A stretch of DNA of 64,000 nucleotides from JAXMEQ01 sp046348225 (GCA_046348225.1 JAXMEQ010000007.1:186001-250000), one strand, 5' to 3'. Shown: positions 1 to 8,896, numbered from the stretch's first letter. Program-made: numbers and translations. Notes: generated from the sequence alone by a model not told the origin.

Positions 1-1957
1 CAATCGTCACGCCCAGGATGCGGTCCTTGCCCGGTACCGTGAGCACTTTCACAAAGCCATGGGCCTCGCTGTCGGCAATGGCGCGGTCCAGATCGTCGAT
101 GCCGTACTTCGTGACTTCGTACGGGATGTTCTTTTCCTTCGCTTCCTGCTCGTTCAGGCCCACGCGTGCGACTTCCGGGTCAATGAAGGTAGCCCAGGGA
201 ATCACGGAATAGTCGGCCTTGAACTTCTTGAAGTCGCCGAACAGCGCGTTCACCGCCGCGTACCAGGCCTGGTGCGCGGCGGTGTGGGTGAACTGGAACG
301 GCCCGGCCACGTCGCCCGCCGCATAGATGTTGGGGTACAGCGTCTGCAGGTATTCGTTGGTTTCCACCGTGCGCTGGGCGGGGATGCCCAGTTCCTCCAG
401 CCCGTAGCCCGTCAGGCGCGCTGCGCGGCCGACGGCGCACAGCAGCTCGTCAAAGGCGATGCGTTTTTCCTGGCCCTGGTGTTCCACCACCAGCACTTTC
501 TGGTCACTGTCACGCTCGCAGCGCAGCGCCTTGTGGCCGGTCAGCACCTGCACGCCGTCGGCCGTGAGGGCGTCGCGCGCCAGGGCCGAGACTTCCTCGT
601 CTTCACGGGCCATGATGCGCGGCGCCATTTCCACCTGCGTCACCTCCGAACCCAGCCGGGCAAAGCTCTGGGCCAGCTCGCAGCCGATCGGCCCGCCGCC
701 CAGCACCACCAGGCGGCGCGGCACCTCGTCGAGGTTGGCAAAGGTGTCCCACAGCGTGTCGCTGGTGACGTAGCCCACTTCGTTGAGCCCGGGCAGTGGC
801 GGCACCAGCGGGCGTGCCCCGGCGGCGATGACGATGTTGCGGGTGGTCAGCACCTGCTTGCCGCCGTCATTCAATGCGATCTCCACCGTCCAGGGATTGA
901 CGATCTTCGCGTAGCCCTGCAGGACCTCCACCCCGAGGCCGGCGTAACGCTCCACGCTGTCGTGCGGCGCGATGGCGGCAATCACCGCGTGAATGCGTGC
1001 CATGACGGCCCGGAAGCTGAAGCCCGGCGTGCTGTCGTTCAGCCCGTAGCGGTGGCCGTGGCGCATCTGGTGCGCGAGCTTGGCGCTTTTGATGAGTGCC
1101 TTGCTGGGCACGCAGCCGTAGTTCAGGCAGTCGCCTCCCATCTTGTGCGCCTCCACCAGCGTGACCTTGGCCTTCACGGCGGCGGCGATGTAGGCCGACA
1201 CCAGGCCGCCCGCACCCGCGCCGATGACGATCAGGTTTCGGTCGAAGCGGCGTGGCCGCACGGCCCGCCACTTTGCATAGACCTTGCGCTTTTGCACCGC
1301 TTCGACGATGCGGCGGGCGATCAGCGGAAACACCCCCAGCAGCACAAAGCTGCCCAGCAGCCCCGGTGACAGGATGCCCTGCAGCGAATCAAGCCGGGCC
1401 AGCTGTGTGCCGGCGTTCACGAACACGGCGGTGCCCGCCAGCATCCCGAGCTGGCTCACGCCGTAGAAGGTCAGGGCACGCATCTGCGTCAGGCCCATGA
1501 CCAGGTTGATCACAAAAAACGGCACCACCGGGATGAGGCGCATGGTGAACAGGTAGAAGGCGCCGTCTTTCTCGATGCCGCGGTTGACCTCGGCCAGCCG
1601 GTTGCCGAAGCGCGCCTCGATGCTGTCGCGCAGCACGAAGCGCGCCGCCAGAAACGCCAGCGTCGCGCCTGCGCTGGAGGCAAACGACACGATCAGCAGA
1701 CCCCAGCCAAGACCGAAGATGGCGCCACCGGCGAGCGTGAGGATCACCGCACCCGGCAACGACAGCGCGGTGGCCACGACGTACACCGCAAAGTAGATGG
1801 CGCCGACTGCAAACGGCTGGCGCTGGTACAGGCCGGCGAGGGTGGCCTGGCTTTGCTTCAGGTAGTCCAGGGTCAGGTAGCGGCCGAGGTCCAGCGCGAT
1901 GAAAGTGATGACGGCGGCCACCACCAGCAACAGCACGACCAGTTTTTTGGGGTTCAT
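1..1957 (-). CDS. TVP38/TMEM64 membrane domain fused to FAD-dependent NAD(P)/disulfide oxidoreductase (3' end off window)
   Basis: The gene enters the window incomplete; about 652 codons are visible and the C-terminal dimerisation end is missing at the left edge. It starts at the ATG overlapping the kinase stop (ATGA), so translation is probably coupled. Residues about 1-230 are hydrophobic and match a TVP38/DedA-like (SNARE-associated) membrane domain. From about residue 240 a Rossmann motif (IGAGAGG) opens a pyridine nucleotide-disulfide oxidoreductase, with the redox pair in GGDCLNYGCVPSK near residues 273-285 and a second nucleotide-binding motif (LGGGPIGCELAQ). The family includes mercuric reductase and dihydrolipoamide dehydrogenase. 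The enzyme half should be cytoplasmic and membrane-tethered; its substrate is unknown. The kinase and regulator upstream probably control it. Confidence 0.88.
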   Translation of the reverse strand, partial: MNPKKLVVLLLVVAAVITFIALDLGRYLTLDYLKQSQATLAGLYQRQPFAVGAIYFAVYVVATALSLPGAVILTLAGGAIFGLGWGLLIVSFASSAGATLAFLAARFVLRDSIEARFGNRLAEVNRGIEKDGAFYLFTMRLIPVVPFFVINLVMGLTQMRALTFYGVSQLGMLAGTAVFVNAGTQLARLDSLQGILSPGLLGSFVLLGVFPLIARRIVEAVQKRKVYAKWRAVRPRRFDRNLIVIGAGAGGLVSAYIAAAVKAKVTLVEAHKMGGDCLNYGCVPSKALIKSAKLAHQMRHGHRYGLNDSTPGFSFRAVMARIHAVIAAIAPHDSVERYAGLGVEVLQGYAKIVNPWTVEIALNDGGKQVLTTRNIVIAAGARPLVPPLPGLNEVGYVTSDTLWDTFANLDEVPRRLVVLGGGPIGCELAQSFARLGSEVTQVEMAPRIMAREDEEVSALARDALTADGVQVLTGHKALRCERDSDQKVLVVEHQGQEKRIAFDELLCAVGRAARLTGYGLEELGIPAQRTVETNEYLQTLYPNIYAAGDVAGPFQFTHTAAHQAWYAAVNALFGDFKKFKADYSVIPWATFIDPEVARVGLNEQEAKEKNIPYEVTKYGIDDLDRAIADSEAHGFVKVLTVPGKDRILGVTI

Positions 1958-3468
1958 GGGTTCTCCGGCAGGATGATGGTGACGGCGGTGCCGTGGCCTT
2001 CGCGGCTGTCGATCTCAACGCTGCCGCCATGCAGCTCGGCGATGCGCTTGACGATGGCCAGGCCCAGGCCCTTGCCGCCCTCGCCGGTGGCGGGGGCAGT
2101 GGACGCGCGGGCCTGGTAGAAGCGGTCAAACAGGTGCGGCTGCGCGGCCAGCGCGATGCCGGGGCCGGTGTCGCGCACCGTCAGGCGCACCTGGCCCGCG
2201 TCAGCCCGGGCCGTGAGCGTGATGCGCCCGCCTGCCGGGCAGAACTTGAGCGCGTTGTCCACCAGGTTGGCCAGTGCGCGCTCCAGCAGCTCGTTGTCCA
2301 CCACCGCCACCACCGGGCCGTCCGGTTCCTCGGCCTCCAGCGCGACGCCGTGCGCGCTGGCGCGGCTGGCGAACCGCATCGCGACGTCGTTCAACAGCTC
2401 GGCCATGTCCAGCCCGCTGGTGCGCAGCGTGAAGGCGGGCTCGTCGAGCTGGGCCAGGTCGCCCAGTGAGCGGACCAGCCGCGCGGCATTGTGGGTATTG
2501 CGCAGCGCCACCGTGACCAGTTCGCGGTTGCCCGCCTGCGCGCCGGGTTCGTCCCAGCGGTTTTGCAGGGTTTCCAGGCAGGCGGCGGTGGCGGTCAGTG
2601 GCGAGCGCAGGTCGTGCGACAGGTTGCTCACCCCTTCGCGGCGGAAATGGTCGAGCCGGCGCAAGGTGGTCCACTGGGTGCGCAGGGTTTGCAACATGGC
2701 GTCCATGCCGCGTGCGAGCTGGCCGAATTCGTCGCGCGCTTCAGTGCCCGGAACAATGCGCAGCGCGGGCGGTGCCGCGTCGGGGGCGCTGTCGCCCAGG
2801 CCGTCACGCGTCACGGCCGCCACGGCCGTGGTCAGCCGCGCCAGCGGGCGGGTGATGGTGACCGTCACCCACACGGCCAGCACCGCCATGCCCACCACCA
2901 GCAGCAGGATCATCATGAGCCCCGGCTGCGCCAGCGTGCCCAGCAGCGTGGCGACCCGGTCACGGCTGAACGGCATGGGCTGGCACACCAGGTACAGGAA
3001 GCCGTCTGCATTGGCGGCCGGCCGGATGGCCTGCTCCACCAGCGCCCGCGCGGCGACGATCGCGGGCCGGGTGGGGTTGGTCGGGTCGGTGCCCATGATG
3101 TAGGTCATGGGCTTGGGGTCCAGCGCATCGCGCACGGGCGCCAGCGGCACGCGGTAGTCGGTCGCGATGCCGGTGTCGCCCGACGAGGCCAGCACACGGC
3201 CCTGGGTGTCCAGCAGGTACAGGTGCACGTCCGGCTCGTACAGCACCAGACTGCGCAGGAACGTGGCCACCTGGTCGGGTTGCCGCCGGTACACCTCCAG
3301 CAGCTCCGGGTGCTGGCGGGACACGCGCTGAAGGAACGCGTGGCCGCGCTGGTAGGCCGACTCGTACTCAAACCGCTGGAATGCCAGCACCATGGTGACC
3401 ACCACGCCGATGGCGGTCAGCAGGCCTGCCAGCAGGATGGTCAGCGCGATCTTGAGGCGAACGCTCAT
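1954..3468 (-). CDS. Two-component sensor histidine kinase
   Basis: This 504-residue inner-membrane kinase has transmembrane segments near residues 7-29 and 185-207 around a periplasmic sensor region. HAMP-like and dimerisation helices follow, with the phospho-accepting His at about residue 285 in NLSHDLRSPL. The ATP-binding domain shows the G1 (DTGPGIA) and G2 (GKGLGLAIVKRI) boxes. The ATG overlaps the stop of the response regulator and its own stop overlaps the next ATG, so the three genes form one tightly coupled operon. The signal sensed is not evident. The oxidoreductase/membrane fusion downstream suggests a redox or envelope stress role, which is inference. Confidence 0.93.
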   Translation of the reverse strand: MSVRLKIALTILLAGLLTAIGVVVTMVLAFQRFEYESAYQRGHAFLQRVSRQHPELLEVYRRQPDQVATFLRSLVLYEPDVHLYLLDTQGRVLASSGDTGIATDYRVPLAPVRDALDPKPMTYIMGTDPTNPTRPAIVAARALVEQAIRPAANADGFLYLVCQPMPFSRDRVATLLGTLAQPGLMMILLLVVGMAVLAVWVTVTITRPLARLTTAVAAVTRDGLGDSAPDAAPPALRIVPGTEARDEFGQLARGMDAMLQTLRTQWTTLRRLDHFRREGVSNLSHDLRSPLTATAACLETLQNRWDEPGAQAGNRELVTVALRNTHNAARLVRSLGDLAQLDEPAFTLRTSGLDMAELLNDVAMRFASRASAHGVALEAEEPDGPVVAVVDNELLERALANLVDNALKFCPAGGRITLTARADAGQVRLTVRDTGPGIALAAQPHLFDRFYQARASTAPATGEGGKGLGLAIVKRIAELHGGSVEIDSREGHGTAVTIILPENP

Positions 3469-4181
3469 GCTGGCGGAATGTCCCGCATCCGGTAGCCCGC
3501 GCCGCGCACCGTGAGGATGATTTCCGGTCGCAGCGGGTCGGCTTCCAGCTTGGCGCGCACGCGGTTGATGTGGGTGGTGACGGTGTGTTCATACCCGTCG
3601 TGGCTGTAGCCCCAGACGGCATTGAGCAGCTGGCCACGCGAAAACACCCGCCCCGGGTGGCGTGCAAAGTACAGCAGCAGGTCAAACTCGAGCGCGGTGA
3701 ACTCCACCGCCACGCCGCGCAGCCGCACCTGGCGCTTGGCCGGCTGGATCTCGACCTCGCCGTTGGCAATCACGGCATCGGCCTGGGCCGCGTCGGGCGC
3801 GCTGGCGGCGCGCACCAACTCGGCGCGGCGCAGCAGTGCCTTGACCCGCGCCAGCAGCTCGGCCACCGAGAACGGCTTGGTCAGGTAATCGTCGGCGCCC
3901 AGCTCCAGGCCGAGCACGCGGTCGAGCTCGGTGGACTTGGCCGTGAGCATCAGGATCGGCGTGGTGGAGCCGCGCGCGCGCAGGGCCTTGCACACGTCCA
4001 GGCCGTCCAGCCGGGGCATCATCAGGTCCAGCACCAGCAGGTCGGCGGGCCGCTGGCTGTGTGCGGCCAGCGCCTCGCTGCCGTCCACCGCCTCGGCGAC
4101 CTCATAGCCGGCGCCGCGCAGGTTCAGCGCCAGCAGGTCGCGGATGTCGGTCTGGTCTTCGGCGATCAGGATGCGTTTCAT
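3465..4181 (-). CDS. OmpR/PhoB-family response regulator
   Basis: First gene of the leftward operon, 238 residues from MKRILIAEDQ. An in-frame ATG three codons upstream (4190) is an alternative start. The receiver domain has the acidic pair ED near residues 8-9, the phosphorylated Asp at about 52 (LVLDLMMP), the conserved Thr (MLTAKS) and Lys (LTKPF). A winged-helix DNA-binding domain follows, ending in VRGAGYRM, as is typical of OmpR/PhoB proteins. The stop overlaps the kinase start. The upstream region shared with the sigma-factor gene holds an 11-bp-period direct repeat that fits the binding mode of this family, so autoregulation is likely. Confidence 0.94.
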   Translation of the reverse strand: MKRILIAEDQTDIRDLLALNLRGAGYEVAEAVDGSEALAAHSQRPADLLVLDLMMPRLDGLDVCKALRARGSTTPILMLTAKSTELDRVLGLELGADDYLTKPFSVAELLARVKALLRRAELVRAASAPDAAQADAVIANGEVEIQPAKRQVRLRGVAVEFTALEFDLLLYFARHPGRVFSRGQLLNAVWGYSHDGYEHTVTTHINRVRAKLEADPLRPEIILTVRGAGYRMRDIPPA

Positions 4182-4247
4182 GGGGTCCATGCCGGGCAGT
4201 CGGGCCCGTGGCGGCTTTCTTACCCGATTGTTATCCAGTTGTGATGT

Positions 4248-4267
4248 GGCGTGAGGCTGGCGTGAGG
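4248..4267. promoter_or_regulatory. Direct repeat GGCGTGAGG, 11-bp period: candidate response-regulator site
   Basis: Two identical 9-base copies (4248-4256 and 4259-4267) are separated by CT in the region between the divergent response-regulator and sigma-factor genes. OmpR/PhoB regulators bind as head-to-tail dimers on direct repeats one helical turn apart, which this matches. It lies about 45 bp before the sigma-factor ATG. Assignment to the neighbouring regulator is inference. Confidence 0.5.
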
Positions 4268-4310
4268 ATGCGGCGCGACAGTCAGGCTTCACCCCACCCA
4301 AGGATGCCCC

Positions 4311-4847
4311 ATGAAGAACCCGACCGAAGCCCTGCTGGACCTGGAATGCGCCGTGGACGCCAGCGCCCTCTACCCGCACCGCGACTACCTGCTGCGCGTG
4401 GCCCGGCGCAAGCTGCGCGACATGGCGCTGGCCGAGGACGCGGTGCACGACGTGTTCGAGGCCGTGCTGTCGGGCAAGGCCCGCTTTGGCGGCCGCAGCG
4501 CACTGCGTTCCTGGCTCACGGGCGTGCTGCTGCACAAGGTGACCGACCTGCAGCGCCAGGGCATGCGCTACTGCACGCTGGACACCCCGTACGACGGGGA
4601 CGACGACGCGCCATCCAGCGACGTGGCCTGCGAAGCCGCGCGTCCCGAGGAGCACGCCGAACAGCGCGAGCGGCTGGCGCAGGTGCTGGCACGCATCGAA
4701 CAGCTGCCCGCGGCGCTGCGCGACGTGATGCATTGGCGTGTGCTGCAGGACGAAGGCACCGAGTCGGTGTGCGAGCGGTTGGGCATCACGGCCGACAGCA
4801 TGTTCGTGCGCCTGCATCGCGCGCGCCGGCAGCTCGCCATGGCGTGA
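4311..4847 (+). CDS. ECF-type RNA polymerase sigma factor
   Basis: 178 residues with sigma-70 region 2 at the N terminus (YLLRVARRKLRDMALAEDAV then DVFEAVL) and region 4 at the C terminus (LPAALRDVMHWRVL, then a helix-turn-helix CERLGITADSMFVRLHRAR). An AAGGA sequence precedes the ATG. It is divergent from the two-component regulator, and the direct repeat between them may put it under that system. No anti-sigma factor gene with a recognisable zinc-binding domain follows, so its control is unknown. Genes 4868-8873 on the same strand may be its targets or only neighbours. Confidence 0.9.
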   Translation: MKNPTEALLDLECAVDASALYPHRDYLLRVARRKLRDMALAEDAVHDVFEAVLSGKARFGGRSALRSWLTGVLLHKVTDLQRQGMRYCTLDTPYDGDDDAPSSDVACEAARPEEHAEQRERLAQVLARIEQLPAALRDVMHWRVLQDEGTESVCERLGITADSMFVRLHRARRQLAMA

Positions 4848-4867
4848 CCCGGTAGCATTCGGGCCTG

Positions 4868-5935
4868 ATGCCTGAAGCCCCGCCTGACCGATTGTTGACC
4901 GCGCTCGCCGCTGCGCTGCAGGCGGCCGGCAGCCCCTGGGCTTCAGTGCCGCTGGAACCCCTGAAGGACAAGGGCCTGGCGCATGACCATGTGCGGCTGG
5001 TGGGCACCGGCGTGCTGGCACGCATTCCCAAGCAGAGCCAGATGCAGCTGGCCGCGCAGGCCAACCTGGCATACCAGTGCGCCTGCTTTGAACGCGCGGC
5101 CGCCAGCGGCCATACGCCGCGGCTGCATGCCGTGCTGCCGCCTTCGGCACACCTGCCGCGGGGCGCCCTGCTGGTGCAGGAGATCGAAGGCCGCAGCGCC
5201 CGGCTGCCGCAGGACCTGCCTGCCATCGTGCAGGCACTGGCCGCCGTGCATGCGCTGCCCCTGCCCGCCGGGGCCGCGCGTGCGCCATTGCGCGACGACG
5301 CCGACCCCTTGCAGGCCCTGCACGATGAAATCGGGGCCCAGGCGACCCACCTGGCCGCCGCGGGGGTGGCAGCGCCCGTGCACGCCGCGATCCTGGAAGA
5401 ACAGGCCCGGCTGCAACGCGCCTGTGCTGCGCGCCCGCGGCCGCCGCGCCACCTGGTGGCGTTTGATGGCCATCCGGGCAACTTTGTGGTGCGCGCCGAC
5501 GGGGGTGCGGTGCTGGTCGACCTGGAAAAGTGCCGCTACAGCTACCCGGGGCTGGACCTGGCCCATGCCACGCTTTACACCTCCACCACCTGGGACGTCG
5601 ACAGCCATGCCGTGCTGTCCCTGGCCGAGGTGCAAGGCGCGTACGCCGTCTGGGCGCAGGCCGTGGGCGATGCCGCTGCACAGGCCGCACGTCCCTGGCT
5701 GGTGCCGCTGCGTCGCGCGATGTGGCTGTGGTCGGTGACCTGGTGCGCCAAGTGGCGCGTGTTGTCGGGCGCCGCCGCCGGCACCCGCCCCGACGGCGAA
5801 GACTGGTCGGCCGGTCGCAGCGACGCGGCCCTGGTGGCCCATGTGCGCGACCGCGTGACGCACTACCTCAGCCCGCCGGTGGTGGCGCAGATGCGTGCAG
5901 AGTTCGATGCGCTGGACGCCAGCTTCGCGCCATGA
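4868..5935 (+). CDS. Aminoglycoside phosphotransferase-family kinase (APH fold)
   Basis: 355 residues with the two-lobed APH/choline-kinase fold. The catalytic loop reads FDGHPGNFVV (Asp about 200, Asn about 205), followed by the metal-binding VDLEKC. The first His of the usual HGD is replaced (VAFD), as happens in several non-resistance members. The stop overlaps the next gene's start (ATGA). Because it is coupled to a double glycosyltransferase, it more likely phosphorylates a sugar, lipid-linked or amino-alcohol substrate than an antibiotic. That is inference; the substrate cannot be read from sequence. Confidence 0.82.
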   Translation: MPEAPPDRLLTALAAALQAAGSPWASVPLEPLKDKGLAHDHVRLVGTGVLARIPKQSQMQLAAQANLAYQCACFERAAASGHTPRLHAVLPPSAHLPRGALLVQEIEGRSARLPQDLPAIVQALAAVHALPLPAGAARAPLRDDADPLQALHDEIGAQATHLAAAGVAAPVHAAILEEQARLQRACAARPRPPRHLVAFDGHPGNFVVRADGGAVLVDLEKCRYSYPGLDLAHATLYTSTTWDVDSHAVLSLAEVQGAYAVWAQAVGDAAAQAARPWLVPLRRAMWLWSVTWCAKWRVLSGAAAGTRPDGEDWSAGRSDAALVAHVRDRVTHYLSPPVVAQMRAEFDALDASFAP

Positions 5936-7227
5936 GCCTGCGCATCGTCATGCCCGTGCTCAACGAGGGCGCCGCGCTGGTGGCCCGGCTACAGGCATTG
6001 CAACCCTTGCGTGCGCGTGGCGTGGAACTGGTGGTGGTCGACGGTGGCAGCCGCGACGACACCGCCGCGCGGGCCGCGCCACTGGCCGACGATGTGCGGG
6101 TGGCGCCGCGTGGCCGGGCCGCCCAGATGAACGCCGGTGCCCGGGGCTGCCGGGCTCACGCGCTGCTGTTCCTGCATGCCGACACCATGCTGCCGCCCGA
6201 TGCCGACGCGCAGGTGGCGCAGGCGCTGCAGCACCACGCCTGGGGCCGGTTCGATGTGCGGATTGATGGCACGCCCCGCCTGCTGCGTCTGGTGGCCTGG
6301 TTGATGAACGGGCGCTCCCGCGTCACCGGTGTGGCCACCGGCGACCAGGCGATGTTCGTGCGGCGCCGGGTGTTCGAGTCGCTTGGGGGCTTCGCGCCGA
6401 TTGCGCTGATGGAAGACGTGGAACTCAGCACCCGGCTCAAGGCCGTGTCGGCACCGGCCTGCCTGCGTGCGCGTGTGGTCACCTCGGGCCGGCGCTGGGA
6501 ACAGCACGGCGTCTGGCGCACCATCGCGCTGATGTGGCGGCTGCGTGCCGCCTACGCTGCGGGGGCGCCGCCCCATGGCCTGGCGCTGCAGTACGGCTAC
6601 CGCCCGCGGGCGCCGGCTGCAGTGGCTGTGCTGGCCAAGGCGCCGGTGGCCGGCCTGGCCAAGACCCGCCTGATCCCCGCGCTCGGTGCGGCGGGGGCGG
6701 CGCGGGCGCAGCGCCGCCTGGCACTGCAGACGCTGGCCACGGTGCGCGCGGCCGCCACCGGGCCGATCACGCTGTGGTGCGCGCCCGATGGTCAGCACCG
6801 CTTCTTTCGCATGTTGCAGCAGCGCCAGGGCGTGGCCTGCGCCGACCAGCCGGCCGGCGATCTGGGGCGGCGCATGGACGCAGCGGTGCAAGCCCATTTC
6901 CGGCAGCGCAAGCCGCCACCCCTGCTGATCGTCGGCACCGACTGCCCGGTGCTCACCCCCGCGCACCTGCAGCAGGCGGCCGACGCGCTGCAGGACCATG
7001 ACGCGGTGCTGATTCCGGCCGAAGACGGTGGCTATGTGCTGCTCGGCCTGCGCCGGCCGTTGCCGCAGGTGTTTGACGGTGTGGCCTGGAGCACACCGCA
7101 TGTGCTGGCGCAAACCCGCGCGCAGCTGGCCGCTGCCGGTGCGCGCTGGGTGGAGCTGCCCGCGCTCTGGGACGTGGACGAACCCGCCGACTGGGCGCGG
7201 CTGCAGGCTCTGGCCGCCAGCGCATGA
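5932..7227 (+). CDS. Fused TIGR04283-type glycosyltransferase 2 and TIGR04282-type (DUF2064) glycosyltransferase
   Basis: 431 residues, starting at the ATG that overlaps the preceding stop. The N-terminal half is a GT2-like transferase: MPVLNEG at the start, VVVDGGSRDDT, FLHADTMLP as the metal-binding region, and ALMEDVELSTRL. After about residue 225 a second domain begins, VAVLAKAPVAGLAKTRLIP, with GTDCPVL and EDGGYVLLGL, typical of the DUF2064/TIGR04282 family. In many genomes the two are separate adjacent genes named for arsenosugar biosynthesis; here they form one polypeptide. Neither ArsM nor the radical-SAM ArsS is visible, so the arsenosugar assignment is not proven for this locus. Confidence 0.88.
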   Translation: MSLRIVMPVLNEGAALVARLQALQPLRARGVELVVVDGGSRDDTAARAAPLADDVRVAPRGRAAQMNAGARGCRAHALLFLHADTMLPPDADAQVAQALQHHAWGRFDVRIDGTPRLLRLVAWLMNGRSRVTGVATGDQAMFVRRRVFESLGGFAPIALMEDVELSTRLKAVSAPACLRARVVTSGRRWEQHGVWRTIALMWRLRAAYAAGAPPHGLALQYGYRPRAPAAVAVLAKAPVAGLAKTRLIPALGAAGAARAQRRLALQTLATVRAAATGPITLWCAPDGQHRFFRMLQQRQGVACADQPAGDLGRRMDAAVQAHFRQRKPPPLLIVGTDCPVLTPAHLQQAADALQDHDAVLIPAEDGGYVLLGLRRPLPQVFDGVAWSTPHVLAQTRAQLAAAGARWVELPALWDVDEPADWARLQALAASA

Positions 7228-7252
7228 TGGATTCCTTCAACAGGACTGTGGC

Positions 7253-8245
7253 ATGACCCTTCACAACGACGACTGGTACCGCCAGCGCCTGGCCCCGCCC
7301 CGGGGCCCGGTGCGCCTGGTGATTGACACCGACACCGCCAACGAGATCGACGACCAGTTCGCACTGGCCTGGGCACTGCGCTGCCCGCAGCTCGATGTGG
7401 TGGCGGTGTATGCCGAGCCGTTTTCATTTGCGCACCGGCGCGCACAGCACCCCGACGCCCCGGCGGACGCAGCGCCCTTCAACCCGCCGGCCGTGGGCAT
7501 GGAGCGCAGCTACCGGGAAGCGGTGAAGGTGTACGAGCTGCTGGGCCTGTCGCCGGCCGGCCGGGTGTTTCGCGGCAGCGCGGGCTACCTGCCCGGGCCC
7601 GGCCAGCCGCTGCACAGCGAGGCGGTGGATCATCTGATTGCCACCGCCCGTGAACACGCCCCCGGCGGTGCGCCCTTGTATGTGCTGGCGCTGGGCTGCG
7701 TGACCAACATCGCCAGCGCGTTGCTGCTCGCGCCCGACATTGCCGAGCGCATCGTCGTGGTGTGGACCAGCGGTTACCCCAGCCACGCGCCACAGGTCAA
7801 CGACAGCTTCAACCTCGAGCAGGACATGGCCGCCAGCCGCTGGCTGCTGGACAGTGGCGTACCGCATGTGTACCTGCCCGGGTTTCATGTGGGCGCACAG
7901 CTGCGCCTGTCGCTGGCCGAAATGGAGCGCCATGTGCGCGGGCGCGGCGCCATCGGCGACTATTTGCACCAGCTGTTCACCGACAACCCCTTGTGGCCCA
8001 TGCTGGGCATCGACGCCGCCACGATGCAGGCGCAGCCGCACAGCTGGGTGATCTGGGACGTGATCTGTGTGGCGTGGCTGGTCAACCCCGACTGGGTGCC
8101 GAGCGAGTTGGTGCGCACACCGCGGCTGGGCGACGACCGGCGCTGGCAGGCCGACGCGGGCCGCCACCTGATGCGCGAGGCCCATGGCGTGCAGCGCGAC
8201 GCGATCTTCAACGCGCTGTTCGATGCGCTACCCTTGCCGGCCTGA
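7253..8245 (+). CDS. Inosine-uridine preferring nucleoside hydrolase family protein
   Basis: 330 residues. The N-terminal metal and ribose-binding motif reads DTDTANEIDDQFALAWAL, a variant of the family's DxDxGxDD signature with two extra residues. Other conserved parts are LGCVTNIASALLLAP and NLEQDMAA, the latter resembling the NxxxD ribose-binding motif. These enzymes cleave the N-glycosidic bond of nucleosides in the cytoplasm. It follows the double glycosyltransferase by 25 bases on the same strand. In arsenosugar-type pathways a nucleobase must be removed from an adenosyl intermediate, which could explain the pairing. Simple nucleoside salvage is the alternative. Confidence 0.86.
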   Translation: MTLHNDDWYRQRLAPPRGPVRLVIDTDTANEIDDQFALAWALRCPQLDVVAVYAEPFSFAHRRAQHPDAPADAAPFNPPAVGMERSYREAVKVYELLGLSPAGRVFRGSAGYLPGPGQPLHSEAVDHLIATAREHAPGGAPLYVLALGCVTNIASALLLAPDIAERIVVVWTSGYPSHAPQVNDSFNLEQDMAASRWLLDSGVPHVYLPGFHVGAQLRLSLAEMERHVRGRGAIGDYLHQLFTDNPLWPMLGIDAATMQAQPHSWVIWDVICVAWLVNPDWVPSELVRTPRLGDDRRWQADAGRHLMREAHGVQRDAIFNALFDALPLPA

Positions 8246-8270
8246 CCGAACCGCGAACCGCACCCTCCTC

Positions 8271-8873
8271 ATGGACATTTTTTCCCTGGCGCTGCTGGCC
8301 GCCATTGCAGCCTGGTTTTACCGGCAGCGCGAACAGCGCCAGCGCGTGGTGCTGCTGGCCCGGACCCTGGGCCAGTTCCAGATTGAAAAGCACATGGAAA
8401 CGCTGACCCAGGGCTACCTGCGGGCGCTGGGCGAGGCCGACGCGCAGCGGCGCGACCAGGTGTTCAGCCTGCTGCAGCAGACCGAGCAGGCGCTGGACGC
8501 CGAGTTCAGCCGATTTGTGATCGACTTCGCGCGGCTGGACGAGGCCGCCACCCGGGTCAGCAAGCTGCCGGTGTACCTGCCCGGCGCCACCCGCTGGCTG
8601 TCGCCGCTGACGTTCGACCTGCGCAAGCTGCTGGCGGTGCATGCCGCCGGCATCCGCTGCGCCGTGCAGGCCGCCGGCCAGCAGCCTGCGCGTGAGCGGG
8701 CCTTCACGCTGTCGGCCGAACTGTTCCTGATGCAGCACAGCTGCCACTGGTTCTGCCGGTCACGCACCATTGCCTCGGCGCGGCTGCTGGCGCGCCACCA
8801 GACGCCGCATGCGCAGGTGCTGGCATCGGTGTCGCCCGAAACGCGCAACGCCTACGCGGCACTGGTGGCCTGA
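8271..8873 (+). CDS. Hypothetical protein with N-terminal membrane anchor
   Basis: 200 residues beginning MDIFSLALLAAIAAWFYRQR, one short hydrophobic segment then charged residues. It is therefore probably anchored in the inner membrane with a mostly helical cytoplasmic part. I do not recognise the family. It follows the nucleoside hydrolase by 25 bases and may be cotranscribed. The ATG at 8271 is chosen because it places the hydrophobic segment at the N terminus. The gene is followed by a copy of the family repeat. Confidence 0.75.
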   Translation: MDIFSLALLAAIAAWFYRQREQRQRVVLLARTLGQFQIEKHMETLTQGYLRALGEADAQRRDQVFSLLQQTEQALDAEFSRFVIDFARLDEAATRVSKLPVYLPGATRWLSPLTFDLRKLLAVHAAGIRCAVQAAGQQPARERAFTLSAELFLMQHSCHWFCRSRTIASARLLARHQTPHAQVLASVSPETRNAYAALVA

Positions 8874-8896
8874 CGCCGCTCCGGCGCTTTGGAAGT

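Noticed and set aside
59..1369. Long plus-strand open frame of 436 codons
   Set aside because: It is antisense to the oxidoreductase gene; it lacks any family motif and reflects high GC.
3465..5690. 741-codon frame as one protein
   Set aside because: Only the 3' third is the response regulator; the rest is antisense to the sigma and kinase genes.
4868..5935. Aminoglycoside resistance gene
   Set aside because: The fold matches APH, but the context and altered HGD motif do not support antibiotic modification.
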